Part shown: one piece after another, positions 32,736 to 43,394 of the stretch
How positions within the stretch are numbered: the stretch's first letter is position 1
Layout: the number at the start of each line of letters is the position of its first letter
DNA from: Diphasiastrum complanatum
Taxonomy: Eukaryota > Streptophyta > Lycopodiopsida > Lycopodiales > Lycopodiaceae
Reading direction: 5' to 3'
Length of the DNA stretch: 60,000 nt
Assembly (NCBI GenBank): GCA_029204225.1
Contig: CM055103.1
Span: 7,956,866 to 8,016,865 of the forward strand
The notes under the pieces: generated by a model
What the model was told of the DNA's origin: nothing
Seen by the model: only the letters and a program-made list of their open reading frames with translations
Databases searched by the model: none
Program-made: the position numbers and the translations under genes

Positions 32736-33623
32736 TTTGACGCAATCTCGTGCAAGGTGACCCTCGCCATTGCATTTGAAGCACATGTTCTTTTACGAGC
32801 TTCAGCTTTATCATTGCCACCATGATGATTTTTAAAGTTTTTCTTGGTTTTCTTAGGATTGTTGGAATTGGGATGTGTTTCACTAACAACTTCGCTATCC
32901 TTCATCTTAAATCGAAAACCTTTTTTTTTGCTCGTTAGGCTGTTGACCCCTAGGTGGCTTAGGTGTGTCATCAAAGTATTTTGCAGTCCTAATAGCATCT
33001 TCTAGGGTTTTTGAATGGTTCCTACAAACATCCACTTGATAATCTTTTGGTAACTCATCAATGAACATTAACATTTTACCTTAGGCGGAATATCACTATA
33101 GAGTGGATTCAGGTACTCATGAAAATCTTGAATAAATTGTTCCAAATTTTTATTCATGGTTAGATGACTCAACTTTTGGAAGTGTTCATAGTCATCTAAA
33201 AGTGGTAGAAAATAATTCCTAAAAAGCTTGCAAAAATCATCCCATGTACAAGGTTGATTGCCCATTTGCAACTAAGTCATCCCACCAAACTAAGGCTCTT
33301 CCTTCAAGGAACATAGTGACAGTGGATAACTTCTCAGAGTCAGGAAATTGGTTCATAGCAAAGTATTTGTTCCAAACATTCAGCCAAGAACTTACCACTT
33401 GTAAGTTCCTATCCTTCTTCTCCCCCTTAAACACTTTTACAGGAGGTGAAACTACAGGCTTCTTCTGATTGGCTAACCTAGACTCTAAGTCCTGGTTTCT
33501 CTGATTAGTTTCAAGAAGCTGCTTATTAGTGGCTTGAATTTGTTGGTATAGAAATTCAAGAGCTTGTGCCACATTGGATGGGTTTGATAGATCAAATGTT
33601 GGGTTTTCATTGGTTTGATCCAT
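32736..33623 (-). pseudogene. gypsy-4 gag with zinc knuckle
   Basis: ATG 33623 starts MDQTNENPTFDLSNPSN, followed by a Gln/Asn-rich helix-like segment and the capsid signature FLEGRALVWWDDLVANG. After a break come WDDFCKLFRNYFLPLLDDYE and LEQFIQDFHEYLNPLY (33,271-33,068). The nucleocapsid part has the normal-spaced knuckle CFKCNGEGHLARDC near 32,790-32,750, read in a different frame from the basic stretch before it. It is a different gag family from gypsy-1 to -3. Several frame breaks show that it is inactive. Confidence 0.85.
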
Positions 33624-33999
33624 TGGGGTTGCTTGTGTGTTTTCCTATCATGCAAATACAACAACAAGTGCTCAAATTAGAATGATAAAAATGCTTCAAT
33701 TGTTACATCCAATGCAAATAAAAAGCATTTACTTCTATTCATTCAATCTTATTGTTTGTAAGCTCAATCCAAGCCTACTATTTGCAAGCTTAATCCAAGC
33801 TTAAGAGGAAAACAACAACAAGCTACATTTGCCTTAATCAAAAGCAAAAATGAAAACCAAATCTTTATGTAAACTTCAATTAACTAATCCAAGCTAATGT
33901 TTACATAAAGTTTCCATTCCAATTCCAATTCCATTTGTCATTTCAAAAGCAATTAAAGTTTTCACATTTCTCACTATTCTAGATTTTCAAAACCAAGAA

Positions 34000-34330
34000 A
34001 CTAGTGTCTAGAAATGGATAACTAATGAAGCTTTATGAAAACTTCAATTTTCAGATCCGATTTTCAAATTTACAGGTCTGAAAATCAAAACTTCAAAATG
34101 ACAAAAAACAGAATTTCAAAACTTGTTTTATGCACAAAGTTACACTACCATTCCCTTCCTACATTGCCATTTTCATGAAACTAGGAGATAGAAAAGTGTA
34201 ACTAATGAAGTTTGAATGAAAACTTCACTTTTCAGATCTGATTTTCGGATTTATAGGTCTGAAAAACAGATTTTCAAAATGAAAATCATAACTTCAAACA
34301 CTTCATTTATGCAAAAAAAAAAAACACTAG
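34000..34330 (-). repeat. 180-bp tandem duplication in the gypsy-4 leader
   Basis: Two diverged copies are offset by 180 bp, for example ACTAATGAAG at 34,021 and 34,201 and TTTTCAGAT(C/T)(C/T)GATTTTC in each. They lie between gag and the primer-binding site, so the leader of this element too contains repeated noncoding DNA. Confidence 0.75.
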
Positions 34331-34645
34331 TTTTGATCAAAACACAAAGCTAGAATCAATCTTTTTGCCAAAAAAACGTTTGTGTATGTAAAGGAAGACT
34401 TCCTCTACCCATCCCACAAATTTTTTTTTTCAGAATTTTTAAAACCTCTCTAACATGATAAAAAATCAGCCCCTAAACAATTCTATAAGCATCACTACTC
34501 TCTTCCAAAGAGAACTAGATTCATTGGGTACTTCAACTACAAACTTCCTACAACTAGAAAAGCCTATAATCTTCTCCCAAAAAAATTTAGTTGGTGATCT
34601 TAATAGAACTCGAAGAAGGTTAGAAAGGTTATCATCCTTTGTCTA

Positions 34646-34657
34646 GCTCTGATACCA
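34646..34657 (-). promoter_or_regulatory. gypsy-4 primer-binding site
   Basis: TGGTATCAGAGC on the minus strand (GCTCTGATACCA on the plus strand) adjoins the right LTR. It is the standard initiator tRNA-Met site and sets the element's direction. Confidence 0.88.
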
Positions 34658-35043
34658 CTTTTACAAGTAGAGGTGAGGAAGTCCTCCAACTCCAAGGTAG
34701 AGCCTCCAAATGTCCTCCAAGCAACCTGCAAGCTTCAAGATGCTCCTCAACTCCAAGCTATGATGCTTCCACCGCAAGTAAGGATCTGCAAGCCTCCAAG
34801 GATCTCTGCTCCACTTAAGTCCCTAGTCTTTAAACACAAAGATAGATAACAAGCTGGCCTCAAGTATTCACCACCCAACCATAGCTAGATCCAAGCTCCA
34901 AGCAAGACCTATCTAGCAACCCCCTTTGCTAACCATAAACAAATCACAAGCATACCACAACACTCCATAGCATTCTCAAGATCCAAACCCTACTTATGTC
35001 CCATACCATAAGCAAGATCCAAACCTCAAGCATACTACCACAA
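34658..35043 (-). repeat. gypsy-4 5' LTR, truncated
   Basis: It matches the primer-site-proximal 390 bp of the left LTR with few changes (some indels in the CTCCAAGCTCCAAGC run). It ends at 35,043 within CATACTACCACAA, where the left copy continues AGAAAGCACTC. The following DNA is the zinc-finger/RT element. Confidence 0.85.
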
Positions 35044-35051
35044 CGGAGGCA

Positions 35052-35525
35052 GTGGCTGGATCTTTACCTGTCAATATGGTTTCTCAAGAATCTTCTCATC
35101 CTTTGCAACTCCCGGATTTCAATCCTCTTGCTCGACATGGAGAAAAGAGACCTGCTTCTCCTTCAGAGCATCCTTCTAGTGCTTCCCCTTCATGCGCGTG
35201 TCATGAAGCCCACCGTGATGTTGTGGATTCCTTGCTTGTTTCCTCTGGCCAGGTGATGCCATATTGTCCGCCCCATCTTCACCACCAGCTTTCTTCTTCT
35301 CTTTCCGTTTTTCAGCTTTCTCCTTCTTCCTCTTCTTGCCTTCGTGTTCCATGTGCAGGCTGTGGTCGTCTTTATGTGCAAGGTGCCGGTCTTTCTCGCC
35401 ATCATAACGCTTGCTCTGCTTTTCGTCAACAACTCGCATTAACCAATGTCGACTTTGCACCTCATCCTGCTCCCACTTCGTCACCTGACTCGGTTGGACC
35501 TGGATTCGCTCCCTTGATATTTTGA
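35052..35525 (+). CDS. Zinc-finger-containing N-terminal frame of the non-LTR element
   Basis: A 157-codon frame, Ser/Pro/His-rich, with one finger-like unit CAGCGRLYVQGAGLSRHHNA followed by Cys (CX2C...HX3C, at about residues 101-121). C2H2 or C2HC fingers at the N-terminus are known in R2-like and some other non-LTR elements, where they help to choose the DNA target. It ends at TGA 35523-35525, while the RT frame is already open in another register over the same bases. The two were therefore probably one protein, split here by a frameshift, or they are translated by a programmed shift. Confidence 0.55.
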   Translation: MAGSLPVNMVSQESSHPLQLPDFNPLARHGEKRPASPSEHPSSASPSCACHEAHRDVVDSLLVSSGQVMPYCPPHLHHQLSSSLSVFQLSPSSSSCLRVPCAGCGRLYVQGAGLSRHHNACSAFRQQLALTNVDFAPHPAPTSSPDSVGPGFAPLIF

Positions 35526-37147
35526 TCGCTTTTCACTTGGGTTTTCCTCGTCCTCGTCTTTATGCACACATTCCCTTTGCCTTGCGCTTAGATATCCAGA
35601 GAGCTTTGTCCTTACCTTTGTCTCATCTGGCTTCCAACACTTCTGATGTTGCAGCTTGGCATGCCTTTTTGCTTTTTCCTCTCTTGTGTTTGTCTCTGCC
35701 TCCTCGGGGTGGGGATGCTGGTCATAGGGAAACTCGCAACAGGATTCGTCGCTTTATGTCAGGAGATTGGAAAAATCTGCAAGAAGAGCATTTCCTTCGC
35801 TGTCATGCGCTTGCTGCTCAGCGGGATTCGACTTCGAATGGTGTTTCTATACCCCCTGTTCATCGTCGGTTGCGCCGCTGTGTTTTACTTGGGCAAGTGG
35901 GTGAGTATTATCGTGCAGCTTGTGTTCTAGTTCCTATAAGTCCAACTACTCCTTCTACTACCACCCTTCAGGCTTTGGAGCTTCTTCATCCACTGACAAA
36001 TGACTCCCTTCCCTCTTTTGTTGAGGACTTTGAAACTGATTCCGATTTGCAGCTCTCAGAATCTCATTTTCTTAATGCTTTTCTACGTAGCCCTCATCTG
36101 TCAACTAGGGATCCTTCTGGTATGGTTTTCGAGCATCTTCGTGACTGTTTTTTTCTTGATGACTCTGCTAGCGGGTTTGGTTTGCTCTTTCAAGTTTGCT
36201 CTTCCGTAGCCTGTGGTCATATTCCTCTTTCTATTGCTCGTATTCTTGGTGCTGCTCGTTTGATAGCCTTGGATAAGCCTAGCGGTGGAGTGCGTCCCAT
36301 TGCTGTTGGAGAGGTTTTATACAGATTGGTTTCTAGGGCTCTTGGTTTTCAGCTTTGTGACAATTTTCATGACCACCTATTTCCTCATCAGTTTGGTTGT
36401 GTTACTCCTGGCGGTTGCGAGACAATCATACATGCTTTGCGTGCTACCTTGGATCTTCATCCAGATTGGGTTGTCCTTCAAGTGGATGTTAAAAATGCTT
36501 TCAATTCTGTTTCCCGAGGGGCCATTTTCCAAGAACTTCGTGCGGCTCACGGTCCTCTCGCTCAGCTCATCCCATTTGTTCGCTCTTTTTATTCCATGGA
36601 TGCACCTCTTTATTTCGGTCATGCTTCTCGCTCAGGTGATGTTTCGGTTATCTCGTCTGCTGATGGTATCAGACAAGGTGATCCCTTGGGTGGTGTTCTT
36701 TTTGCTTTGGTGCACTTTCGGACATTGCGTGCTTCTTCTATTGCTTTTCCTTCTTGTTTGTTTCCCTCTATTGCTGATGACACACATATTGTGGGACCTG
36801 CTAATGACGTCTTTCCGGCTTTCCTACTTTTCTCTCAGCAACTTTCGGCTTTGGGCCTCACTGTCAATCCCTCTAAGTGCGTTGCTTGGTGTCCTAAGAA
36901 ATTCGATGATTTTCTATCATCTTGTGCAGGTTTTGCAGCGAAACTCCAAGGACGTGGTGCCTCACCTTTATCTATCATCATGGCTTATTATCGTCAACGA
37001 GTTTCTATGACTTTACAACGCACTCAGGCACTTGCAATACTTCGACGTGCCGTAGTTGCAGGAACGACTGTTTCACAGCTTCCTGCACTACCTAAACTTT
37101 CAACTGTCTTAACTAGCGACTTACACCAAGCAATAGGCTTTATGTAG
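35522..37147 (+). CDS. Reverse transcriptase of the non-LTR element
   Basis: A 541-codon frame without stops. It includes RLIALDKPSGGVRPIAVGEV (about residue 250, fingers), HQFGCVTPGGCETIIHAL, VVLQVDVKNAFNSVSR (about 320, first catalytic Asp), SSADGIRQGDPLGGVLFALV (about 381) and SIADDTHIVG (about 417, the YxDD box with Ile-Ala before the two Asp). GLTVNPSKCVAW follows in the palm/thumb. The protein ends soon after, in a Leu/Thr-rich tail, with no RNase H, AP endonuclease or restriction-like endonuclease motif visible. It has no ATG at its first codon (the frame opens at TTG), which fits a lost junction with the upstream frame. The intact frame suggests a young copy. Confidence 0.85.
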   Translation: MIAFHLGFPRPRLYAHIPFALRLDIQRALSLPLSHLASNTSDVAAWHAFLLFPLLCLSLPPRGGDAGHRETRNRIRRFMSGDWKNLQEEHFLRCHALAAQRDSTSNGVSIPPVHRRLRRCVLLGQVGEYYRAACVLVPISPTTPSTTTLQALELLHPLTNDSLPSFVEDFETDSDLQLSESHFLNAFLRSPHLSTRDPSGMVFEHLRDCFFLDDSASGFGLLFQVCSSVACGHIPLSIARILGAARLIALDKPSGGVRPIAVGEVLYRLVSRALGFQLCDNFHDHLFPHQFGCVTPGGCETIIHALRATLDLHPDWVVLQVDVKNAFNSVSRGAIFQELRAAHGPLAQLIPFVRSFYSMDAPLYFGHASRSGDVSVISSADGIRQGDPLGGVLFALVHFRTLRASSIAFPSCLFPSIADDTHIVGPANDVFPAFLLFSQQLSALGLTVNPSKCVAWCPKKFDDFLSSCAGFAAKLQGRGASPLSIIMAYYRQRVSMTLQRTQALAILRRAVVAGTTVSQLPALPKLSTVLTSDLHQAIGFM

Positions 37148-37415
37148 ATACTCTGCGAGATTGTTGCTTTGTTTTAGTTGTACAGTATCTCAATTCACAT
37201 TATGACCTTTACGCTTTCAACATGCATTCCTTTGTACTTTTTTATTGGTTTCCATCTTTTATCAATAAAAACAATCAGGAAGTTTCTACACTCTCTCCGC
37301 TCTCATTCTCTCGTCTCCTTCTAACTTCTTCTTCTATTACTGCGGGATATCGATACAACGATCGTAGGCGGTGGCGTTTCGATCATCCTCCTGATTTTGT
37401 GAGTGCTTTTCGAAG

Positions 37416-37993
37416 ATGGAGATCTCTCACGTGAGTATGCGGCACTTTTGGTTCACCTTGGGGATCGCTTTCTGCTTTCTGAGCTCTACATGGTGTGCTG
37501 ATAGCTCCCATTTGAGTGGCGGAAAAGCTGTGGAAAGAAGGACGACGCTTGTAGGTGGAAAACAGGACGTGCCCAACTTCCAGAGCGATCCGGAGGTGCA
37601 GGAAGCTGCTAAGTTCGCTGTCCGGGAGTATACCCGCCAGCAGGTATCTCGGTTTTCTTTTTTTTTTCTCTTTTTTTTTTGCCCGTTTCCACGTTGTATA
37701 TGTCAATCAGCTCGTGGACAGCTTTCTTCTATTTGTCATCTTTTACTTCTTGGCATGTGCATCTCGGGGTGTAAGTTTTCGACTTTTTGACGTTGTTGCA
37801 GAAACTGGCAGACGCTTTGACATTGTGGAAAGTTTTATCTGCTAAATACCAAGTCGTGGAGGGCAAGATGTATTACCTGACCTTACTGGCAGGATCAGGC
37901 AAACACAATCATAAGTACGAAGCCAAAGTTTGGGTCAAGCCTGGGAAATACAGTCAGATGTCCTTGGAGGATTTCAAGCTAATTTCTTCCTAG
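37416..37993 (+). CDS. Secreted plant cystatin (cysteine-proteinase inhibitor), two exons
   Basis: Exons 37416-37643 and 37802-37993 (GT-AG intron of 158 bp, phase 0) give a 139-residue protein. Residues 1-28 form a signal peptide (MRHFWFTLGIAFCFLSSTWC core), so the product should enter the secretory route. The cystatin fold is shown by the N-terminal Gly pair (LVGG, 45-48), the plant helix signature variant EAAKFAVREYTRQ (63-75), the protease-blocking loop QVVEG (93-97, QxVxG) and Trp120 in EAKVWVKPG. Such proteins plug the active site of papain-like proteases. The usual PW of the second loop is WVKPG here, and the legumain-inhibiting C-terminal extension is absent. The exon break between helix and QxVxG is typical for plants. 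No stops: it looks functional. Confidence 0.92.
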
Positions 37994-39127
37994 GTTATTG
38001 CAGAAAAAAGGATCAGATATAGACGATCCTTCTGCTTTGTAGCTTGTTAGAAAGAGCTGATAGCACCTTAACGTAGCCTTTTTGGAGTATATGAAGAGGA
38101 TATATTAATCTATACCTGAAACATTTAGACAAATAGTTCACACAGCTCGGGTTTGTAATTTATTTTCAGCAATATTTCTCTACTCTTGCTGATTAACATA
38201 ATCTACTTAAGTCGGCTTTCAGTAGCTAAAGGAGTTCGATCCGTGTGATCTGCTGGTGTAAGCCATAATTGTTCCATCTTTTTAAACATCCTATGAGCTT
38301 ACTTTCTTGCTCTCCGATTTTAAATTGTGCATAGTACATCTGTTGCCCAACCTAAAATATCATATCTCGATAGATTCACCATATAGTATCAGCTTAGATT
38401 CTTCTGTTCAACACTAAGAGATCTGCTTGGCTGGTTGCTATTCAACCTTGCAAAGTTTTGCACCGCAAAGGTTTACATATTGGTTCATGCCAAGTGAACT
38501 TATTAGTTAATACCAAGTGCTCTATTTTGCAGGCTGCAGCCATCTTAAATAGCACAATTTATGAAACACTAAAACCCTTCTAGCAATTCTCTTCTGTGAA
38601 AATAAGAAATGAAAGTGACACTTAGCACCAAAGTTTATCCTAGATTTGAGATGTTTTGTCCATGTGGGAAGCCAAAGCCCAAATGCCCTCACACTTTTTG
38701 CTCTAATCAAGCAGATGAGCTCCCAAGATGAAAAGACCTCGGGTCTGGTCGGGGCGCTCGCTCTCGCGCGCGCGCGCTCTCTCTCTCTCTCAATGGCCAC
38801 CTTAAACAACATAATTTACCTTTCCTTGCCAAGGATTACAGAATTTTACTAAAAAACTTAATGTGGATAGTCAATAAGTGTTTGACAACTTTGCCTTTTT
38901 AGTGACACTCGATGAATGAATATAAAATTCTATGAAAAAAATAGCATAAAAAAAACCCACTCCACACTAGGCAAGGAAAGTCCCAAAACCCACACTTCAC
39001 ATTAGGCAAGGGAAGGCCCAAGCCCGCACACTCTAGTCTTTAGTCATCTTTCAAAGCCCCGCCCACTTGGGTGCCCTCAAAGTTGCTCTTCCAACAAAAG
39101 AAAACATTTTATTTGAGGTGACCCATG
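37994..39127. other. Cystatin 3' flank and intergenic DNA
   Basis: It follows the cystatin stop, so the first few hundred bases should hold the 3' UTR; AT-rich stretches are plentiful but I cannot single out the polyadenylation signal. The rest shows no gene. A GC-rich dinucleotide run lies at 38,755-38,791. Confidence 0.5.
38755..38791. repeat. Compound (GC)n(CT)n microsatellite
   Basis: CTCGCGCGCGCGCGCTCTCT and following CT units form a short run, unusual for its CG dinucleotides in otherwise AT-rich DNA. Such alternating purine-pyrimidine DNA can adopt Z form. Confidence 0.85.
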
Positions 39128-39755
39128 TGTGAAAAATAAGAGATCAAAACACATTTAGTCCATCAATAATCTCTAGCCAAATTTGGTTGCACATCTAGAA
39201 ATAGCTAAAAGATAGAAATCACTACTTTATGCATGCTAGAATTTAGAAATGCACAAGAGATATGACTTAATATCGTCCTTGTCCGTACAACAGCACTATA
39301 GTACTATACTTCACACATGTGAAAGCTAGATCAACCATAAAATTAACATTCTATACATAAAAACTCAAGATATCAAGAGAAAAACACATGAGATGAATAG
39401 AGAAACACAAGAGATGAATTTTTCACAAAGAAATTTTTTTGATGATTTTTTCTCCATGCAAGTACAACTATTTATAGCTTTCAAAATGTCATTTGGCCAC
39501 TTGTCTCAAACTTGATCTAAATTGACTTATAGATGTTTGATCAAAACCTAGAAATTCTAGTCTAGACGCAATGTACCAAAACTAGCCAATTAAAATGGGT
39601 CCAAATCCGACCTCATTCACTTATCTACCTGTCAAAAATAGTACAAACATTATTTAGGCCTTTATTGACAAATATGAAATTATCTCTAAGTTGAGATTTC
39701 ATTTTGGCCTCCAAAAATGCCAATAAATCAATAAATGAGTTGACAATTTTTCACA
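39128..39755 (-). repeat. copia-2 3' LTR, 628 bp
   Basis: On the plus strand it runs from TGTGAAAAATAAGAGATCAA to ...CAATTTTTCACA, so TGTGAAAAAT and its inverse close the ends. It matches the right LTR along nearly its whole length. Confidence 0.87.
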
Positions 39756-40409
39756 CTCCCTCTTCAACTAGTTTTAGCATAGATTTAATCACATTACTTT
39801 GATCCATTTTAAGAATGATCTCCATCCTAAGTATAGATCTCCTTGTTATGAGCCAAGAATGCTAGTACAACTCCAACATCAAAATGATGCGAAACAATGT
39901 AACTAGTTTTACCATATCTTGACAATTTGCACACATTCACATGAAATTGCTCAAACATGAGATAGAACAAGTAAAGTAAATTTGAATAACACTTCTTCGC
40001 TACTCCCTTGACCTTACTTGAATCTTCAATAACCTGCAAAAATAGATCCAAAGTATCTTTGCAACTGACTTGCCTTTGATGCACCTGACTAGCTCCAAAT
40101 TGCCACTTTCTCTTTTGTGTCATTGAAGCCCTTTGAGATTAACCTCTTGATCTTCAACTTGACCACCAAAGTCACTGAACAAAACTTATTTTTCAGATCC
40201 ATTTCTTGCATCCATTCCATGAAACCACCATCCACTTGCATAGCATCATCTAGACAAGATGATGAACCAAAACATGTGAGTAAAGCAAAGTTTGTACCTT
40301 CAACTTGATTATCATACGTAAGCCTAAATGGCTTTTGTCTTTCCCTTGAAAATTTTCTTAGAACTTAACTTGGAGATGCATCTCCACCATCACCATCCAA
40401 AGAACCATC

Positions 40410-41330
40410 TTAATCACCACCAAAAATGTTAAATCGATCAACATCAAGCTTATCCACATTCTCCTCTTCAAAGACAACATCCTTAGAAATGTGAACTTTC
40501 TTTAACTTAGGAATGTAAACCCTATAAGCTTTTCTTACTTCACTATAGCCAACAAAGATTCCCTTCAAGAATCCAAAAGATGAGTTGACATAGCAAGTAC
40601 TACCAAAGATCTTTAAATGCTCCATCCTTGGCTTCTTACAAAAAAGAACTTTAAATGAACTCTTACCATCCAAGTCTTCATCTGAGCACCTATTGCAAAC
40701 AAAGTTAGCACACATCAAAGCTTCACCCCAAAATAACTTAGGAAGATTTGCATTTACCCTCATGGATTTAGCTCTTTCAAAAAGATTGATCTTCCTCTCT
40801 TCCACACTATGTAGAACCTTTGAGTTTGAAAGCTCCCTTTTGATCCCATGTGCCACACAAACAACTTTGAACTTTGTTGATAGGTCTTCATTTGCCAACT
40901 TTAAACACTTGATATTCATGTTGAGTTGACTCTCCACAACATTCTTGAACTTGAGAAAGACATCAAATACGAAAATCCTCACTCTTTAGAAGATAATTCC
41001 AACAATATTTACTAACGTCATCAATGCAAGTCACAAACATCTTTGCTCCTCCATTACTCAAAGAACTAGTACAATGCACATCCAAATGTAGTAAATGAAA
41101 ATGCATCTTAAATCTTGAGCTAGATCGATAACAAGACAACCTTTGTGACTTTGACATTGAACAAAGCCTTTGTCAACCATTTGACACACACGAAGCACAA
41201 TTTTAGTAATGGGAGGTGTGAACAAAATATTTTTGAAGCTTACATTCCTATTTGTAGATGAGAGAAAAATAGGAATAGTACGAATGCCCTTGATAACAAC
41301 TTTACCACCATTGGCCATGTTGATGACCTT
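40410..41330 (-). pseudogene. copia-2 protease-end and integrase fragment
   Basis: From 41,318: MANGGKVVIKGIRTIPI and the LLSVxQMxDxGF-like segment VLRVCQMVDKGF (end of the protease region). Then comes a damaged zone with TCIDDVSKYCWNYLL (integrase core start), and a long frame 40982-40410. This holds ANLPKLFWGEALMCANFVCN, KIFGSTCYVN, GIFVGYSEVRKAYRVYIPKL and VVFEEENVD, the usual copia order after the catalytic core. The HHCC zinc region is missing or unreadable. Downstream sequence retains QVEGTNFAL-like linker only, with no polymerase. Confidence 0.82.
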
Positions 41331-41494
41331 CTTCTCTCATTCATAAGGCACCAAAGAATTGAAGTACTCTTTGTGACATGTCATATGAAAGCTTGCTCCA
41401 CTATCAATCCACCATGGATCAATATCTCCATCATTGGTTAGCACAACATTTTAACTTGGATCAATCTTTCTTCTTGCCAACAAAAGTAGAAGGC

Positions 41495-42230
41495 TCATCT
41501 TGATCTTGACTCTTTGATTATTTGCTTTTGCCTTTGCCCTTGAACTTGCTTTTGATGAATATATTCCTCATCTCCAACTTGAGATGTAGAAGATGCACCT
41601 CCTCTTGATAGGAGCCTAAAGTCCTCATTCACAAAAATCTCTTGCAAATTCTCCATACTTGGCAGTGTCTTTTGAATAGCAAAGCTTTGCACCAAATTAG
41701 CATGATCATCCAACAAGCCATTAAAAACAACTTGAGCAAGCTTCACATCCTTAATGCTTTCACTAATGCATGCTAGTTCATCACTTAAAGCTTTAACTCT
41801 CAAAACAAAAACATGAGCAATTTCATCCTTCTTTTGAAGACTTTGAAAAATTTGCCTCCTTAGGGTTAGGACCCTAGATGTAGACTTGGACTCATAAACC
41901 TTCTCCAAAGATTCCCAAGCCTCACTTGATGTTGTGCATTTGCCAACTTCCTTGAGAAGTCCATTAGCCACATTCATCTTGATCACGTAAAACTTTCTTC
42001 GCTCTCTTGTCATACCTTAATTGATCTCGTGGTGCCAAAGGTCTCTCCTCCACACTTGCAACAATATCCATCAACTCATTCATCTCCAATAAGGACTCCA
42101 TCCTCACCTTCCAAGTAGAATAGTTGATTGAGGTAAGCCTTCAAACGTGAAGCCACTTGAGGTTGCCATGTTGCAATGATTTGATCTTCTCTTTGAACCT
42201 GTTCCAATGCACTTAGCACTCTCTTGAAAA
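41495..42230 (-). pseudogene. copia-2 gag (UBN2 type)
   Basis: The frame 42013-41495 encodes the copia capsid helices: SSEAWESLEKVYESKSTSRV, LTLRRQIFQSLQKKDEIAHV and KLAQVVFNGLLDDHANLVQS. It ends in a Ser/Gln/Lys-rich tail. Its N-terminal part runs on in other frames to about 42,230. The zinc knuckle expected after it is not visible. Gag would form the particle; this copy is broken. Confidence 0.8.
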
Positions 42231-42771
42231 TCAACAAATGAAACTCAATAAGAAATCACAAGAAATTGGAAATACTCTAGCCTCTCATTTTCTCTCTTTC
42301 TAGCAAATCCTACACATATAATGCTGATTTCTTGATCACAATGAATCTAAACACAATATGATGAACTTTTGCCAACACCTAAGATTGAAAGACACTCTTG
42401 AAAAAGTCCAGCAGCTTAAAATCAAGAGATCCTATCAAATTTAGGGTTTCTCCAAGAATGCAAAATATTGAATCAAGCAAAATGTACATGCAAAAGCTAG
42501 AATCTAGATATCTCATCTAATAGAATGTAGCATCCACAATCACAAGCAATTTTTGTCTCCAAATTCCAGTAAGTTTTTTTAAAAACTGGCCATCTACAAG
42601 TATTTTGACCTAAAATGATTTTAAGATCACAAAGATCCAAACTCTATACTTGAAACTAAAAGATTTGAGCTAGAAACACCTCCAAATCCACATAGAATTT
42701 ATGGCACCCTCAAATCAACCTCTAGATCTGGAAAATCCACCAACTTTGGCCTATAACCTGCTTTGATAGGA

Positions 42772-43394
42772 TGTGAAAAATTAGGGATCAAAACACATTT
42801 GTTTCATCAATGTTCTTTATCCAGATTTGGTTGCACATCTAGAAATAGCTAGAAGATAGAAATCACTACTTTATGCATGCTAGAACTTAGAAATACACAA
42901 AGATCTGATCATAAAAATGTCCCTGTCCATACAAAAGCAGTACAATATTGTACTTCACATGTGTGAAAGCTAGATCAACCATAAAAATCAACATTCTACA
43001 CAGAAACTCAAGGTATCAAGAGAGAAACACATGAGATGGACATAGAAACACAAGAGATGAATTTTTCACAAAGAAAGAAACTTTGATGATTATTTTTTCA
43101 TGCAGGTACAACTATTTATTTTTCCATGCAGGTACAACTATTTTTCAAAATGTCATTTGGCCACTTGTCCCAAACTTGACCTAAATTGGAAACTTCTAGA
43201 TACTTGATCAAAAACCTAGAAATTCTAGTCTAGATGCAATGTACCAATTAGAATGGGTCCAAATCTGACCTCATCCACATATCTACTTGCCAAAATAAGT
43301 ACACACACTATTTAGGCCTTTATTGACAAATATGAACCTATCTCTAAATTGAGATTTCATTTTGGCCTCCAAAAATGCCAATAAACCAACAAAC
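42772..43394 (-). repeat. copia-2 5' LTR, slightly truncated
   Basis: It begins TGTGAAAAATTAGGGATCAA and follows the left LTR up to CCAATAAACCAACAAA, lacking the last 25 or so bases. It carries its own 27-bp tandem duplication (TTTTTCATGCAGGTACAACT at about 43,103 and again about 43,130) that the left LTR lacks. Confidence 0.85.

Larger units (their letters stand above)
25515..35043 (-). mobile_element. Ty3/gypsy chromovirus-like element gypsy-4, with a copia insertion
   Basis: LTR copies at 25,515-26,594 and 34,658-35,043 flank minus-strand gag, RT/RNase H and integrase. A primer site TGGTATCAGAGC (minus, 34,646-34,657) adjoins the right LTR and a purine tract (minus, 26,595-26,606) adjoins the left one. 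Copia sequence occupies 26,632-30,176, between the polypurine tract and the end of pol. The right LTR is cut at 35,043 by the non-LTR element. The presence of a GPY/F module and what looks like the start of a chromodomain places it with chromoviruses. Confidence 0.88.
35044..37275 (+). mobile_element. Non-LTR (LINE-type) retrotransposon with zinc finger and RT
   Basis: It begins at the break in the gypsy-4 LTR and ends near ATCAATAAAAACAATC (37,260-37,275), a likely 3' end without a long poly(A). It contains two overlapping frames, a zinc-finger segment and a reverse transcriptase. No endonuclease domain was recognised either before or after the RT, so its class is uncertain. It ends about 140 bp upstream of the cystatin ATG. 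Confidence 0.75.
39128..43394 (-). mobile_element. Ty1/copia element copia-2, internally deleted
   Basis: LTRs at 39128-39755 and 42772-43394 flank minus-strand gag and part of integrase. The polypurine tract (minus, TAGTTGAAGAGGGAG) adjoins the left LTR. A decayed primer site lies left of the right LTR (GCTTTGATAGGA on the plus strand, for the usual GCTCTGATACCA). No reverse transcriptase or RNase H motif is seen between 39,760 and 40,400, so the second half of pol is deleted. Confidence 0.85.

Noticed and set aside
35176-35484. Lys/Glu-rich minus-strand frames
   Set aside because: They are the antisense of the Ser/Pro/Leu-rich zinc-finger frame, where TCTTCTTCC runs read as Lys/Glu. The plus-strand frame has the zinc finger and the downstream RT.
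36285-37010. A 241-codon, very hydrophobic plus-strand frame
   Set aside because: It overlaps the reverse transcriptase in another register. T-rich codons of the RT frame, when shifted, give Leu/Phe-rich sequence that mimics a membrane protein.
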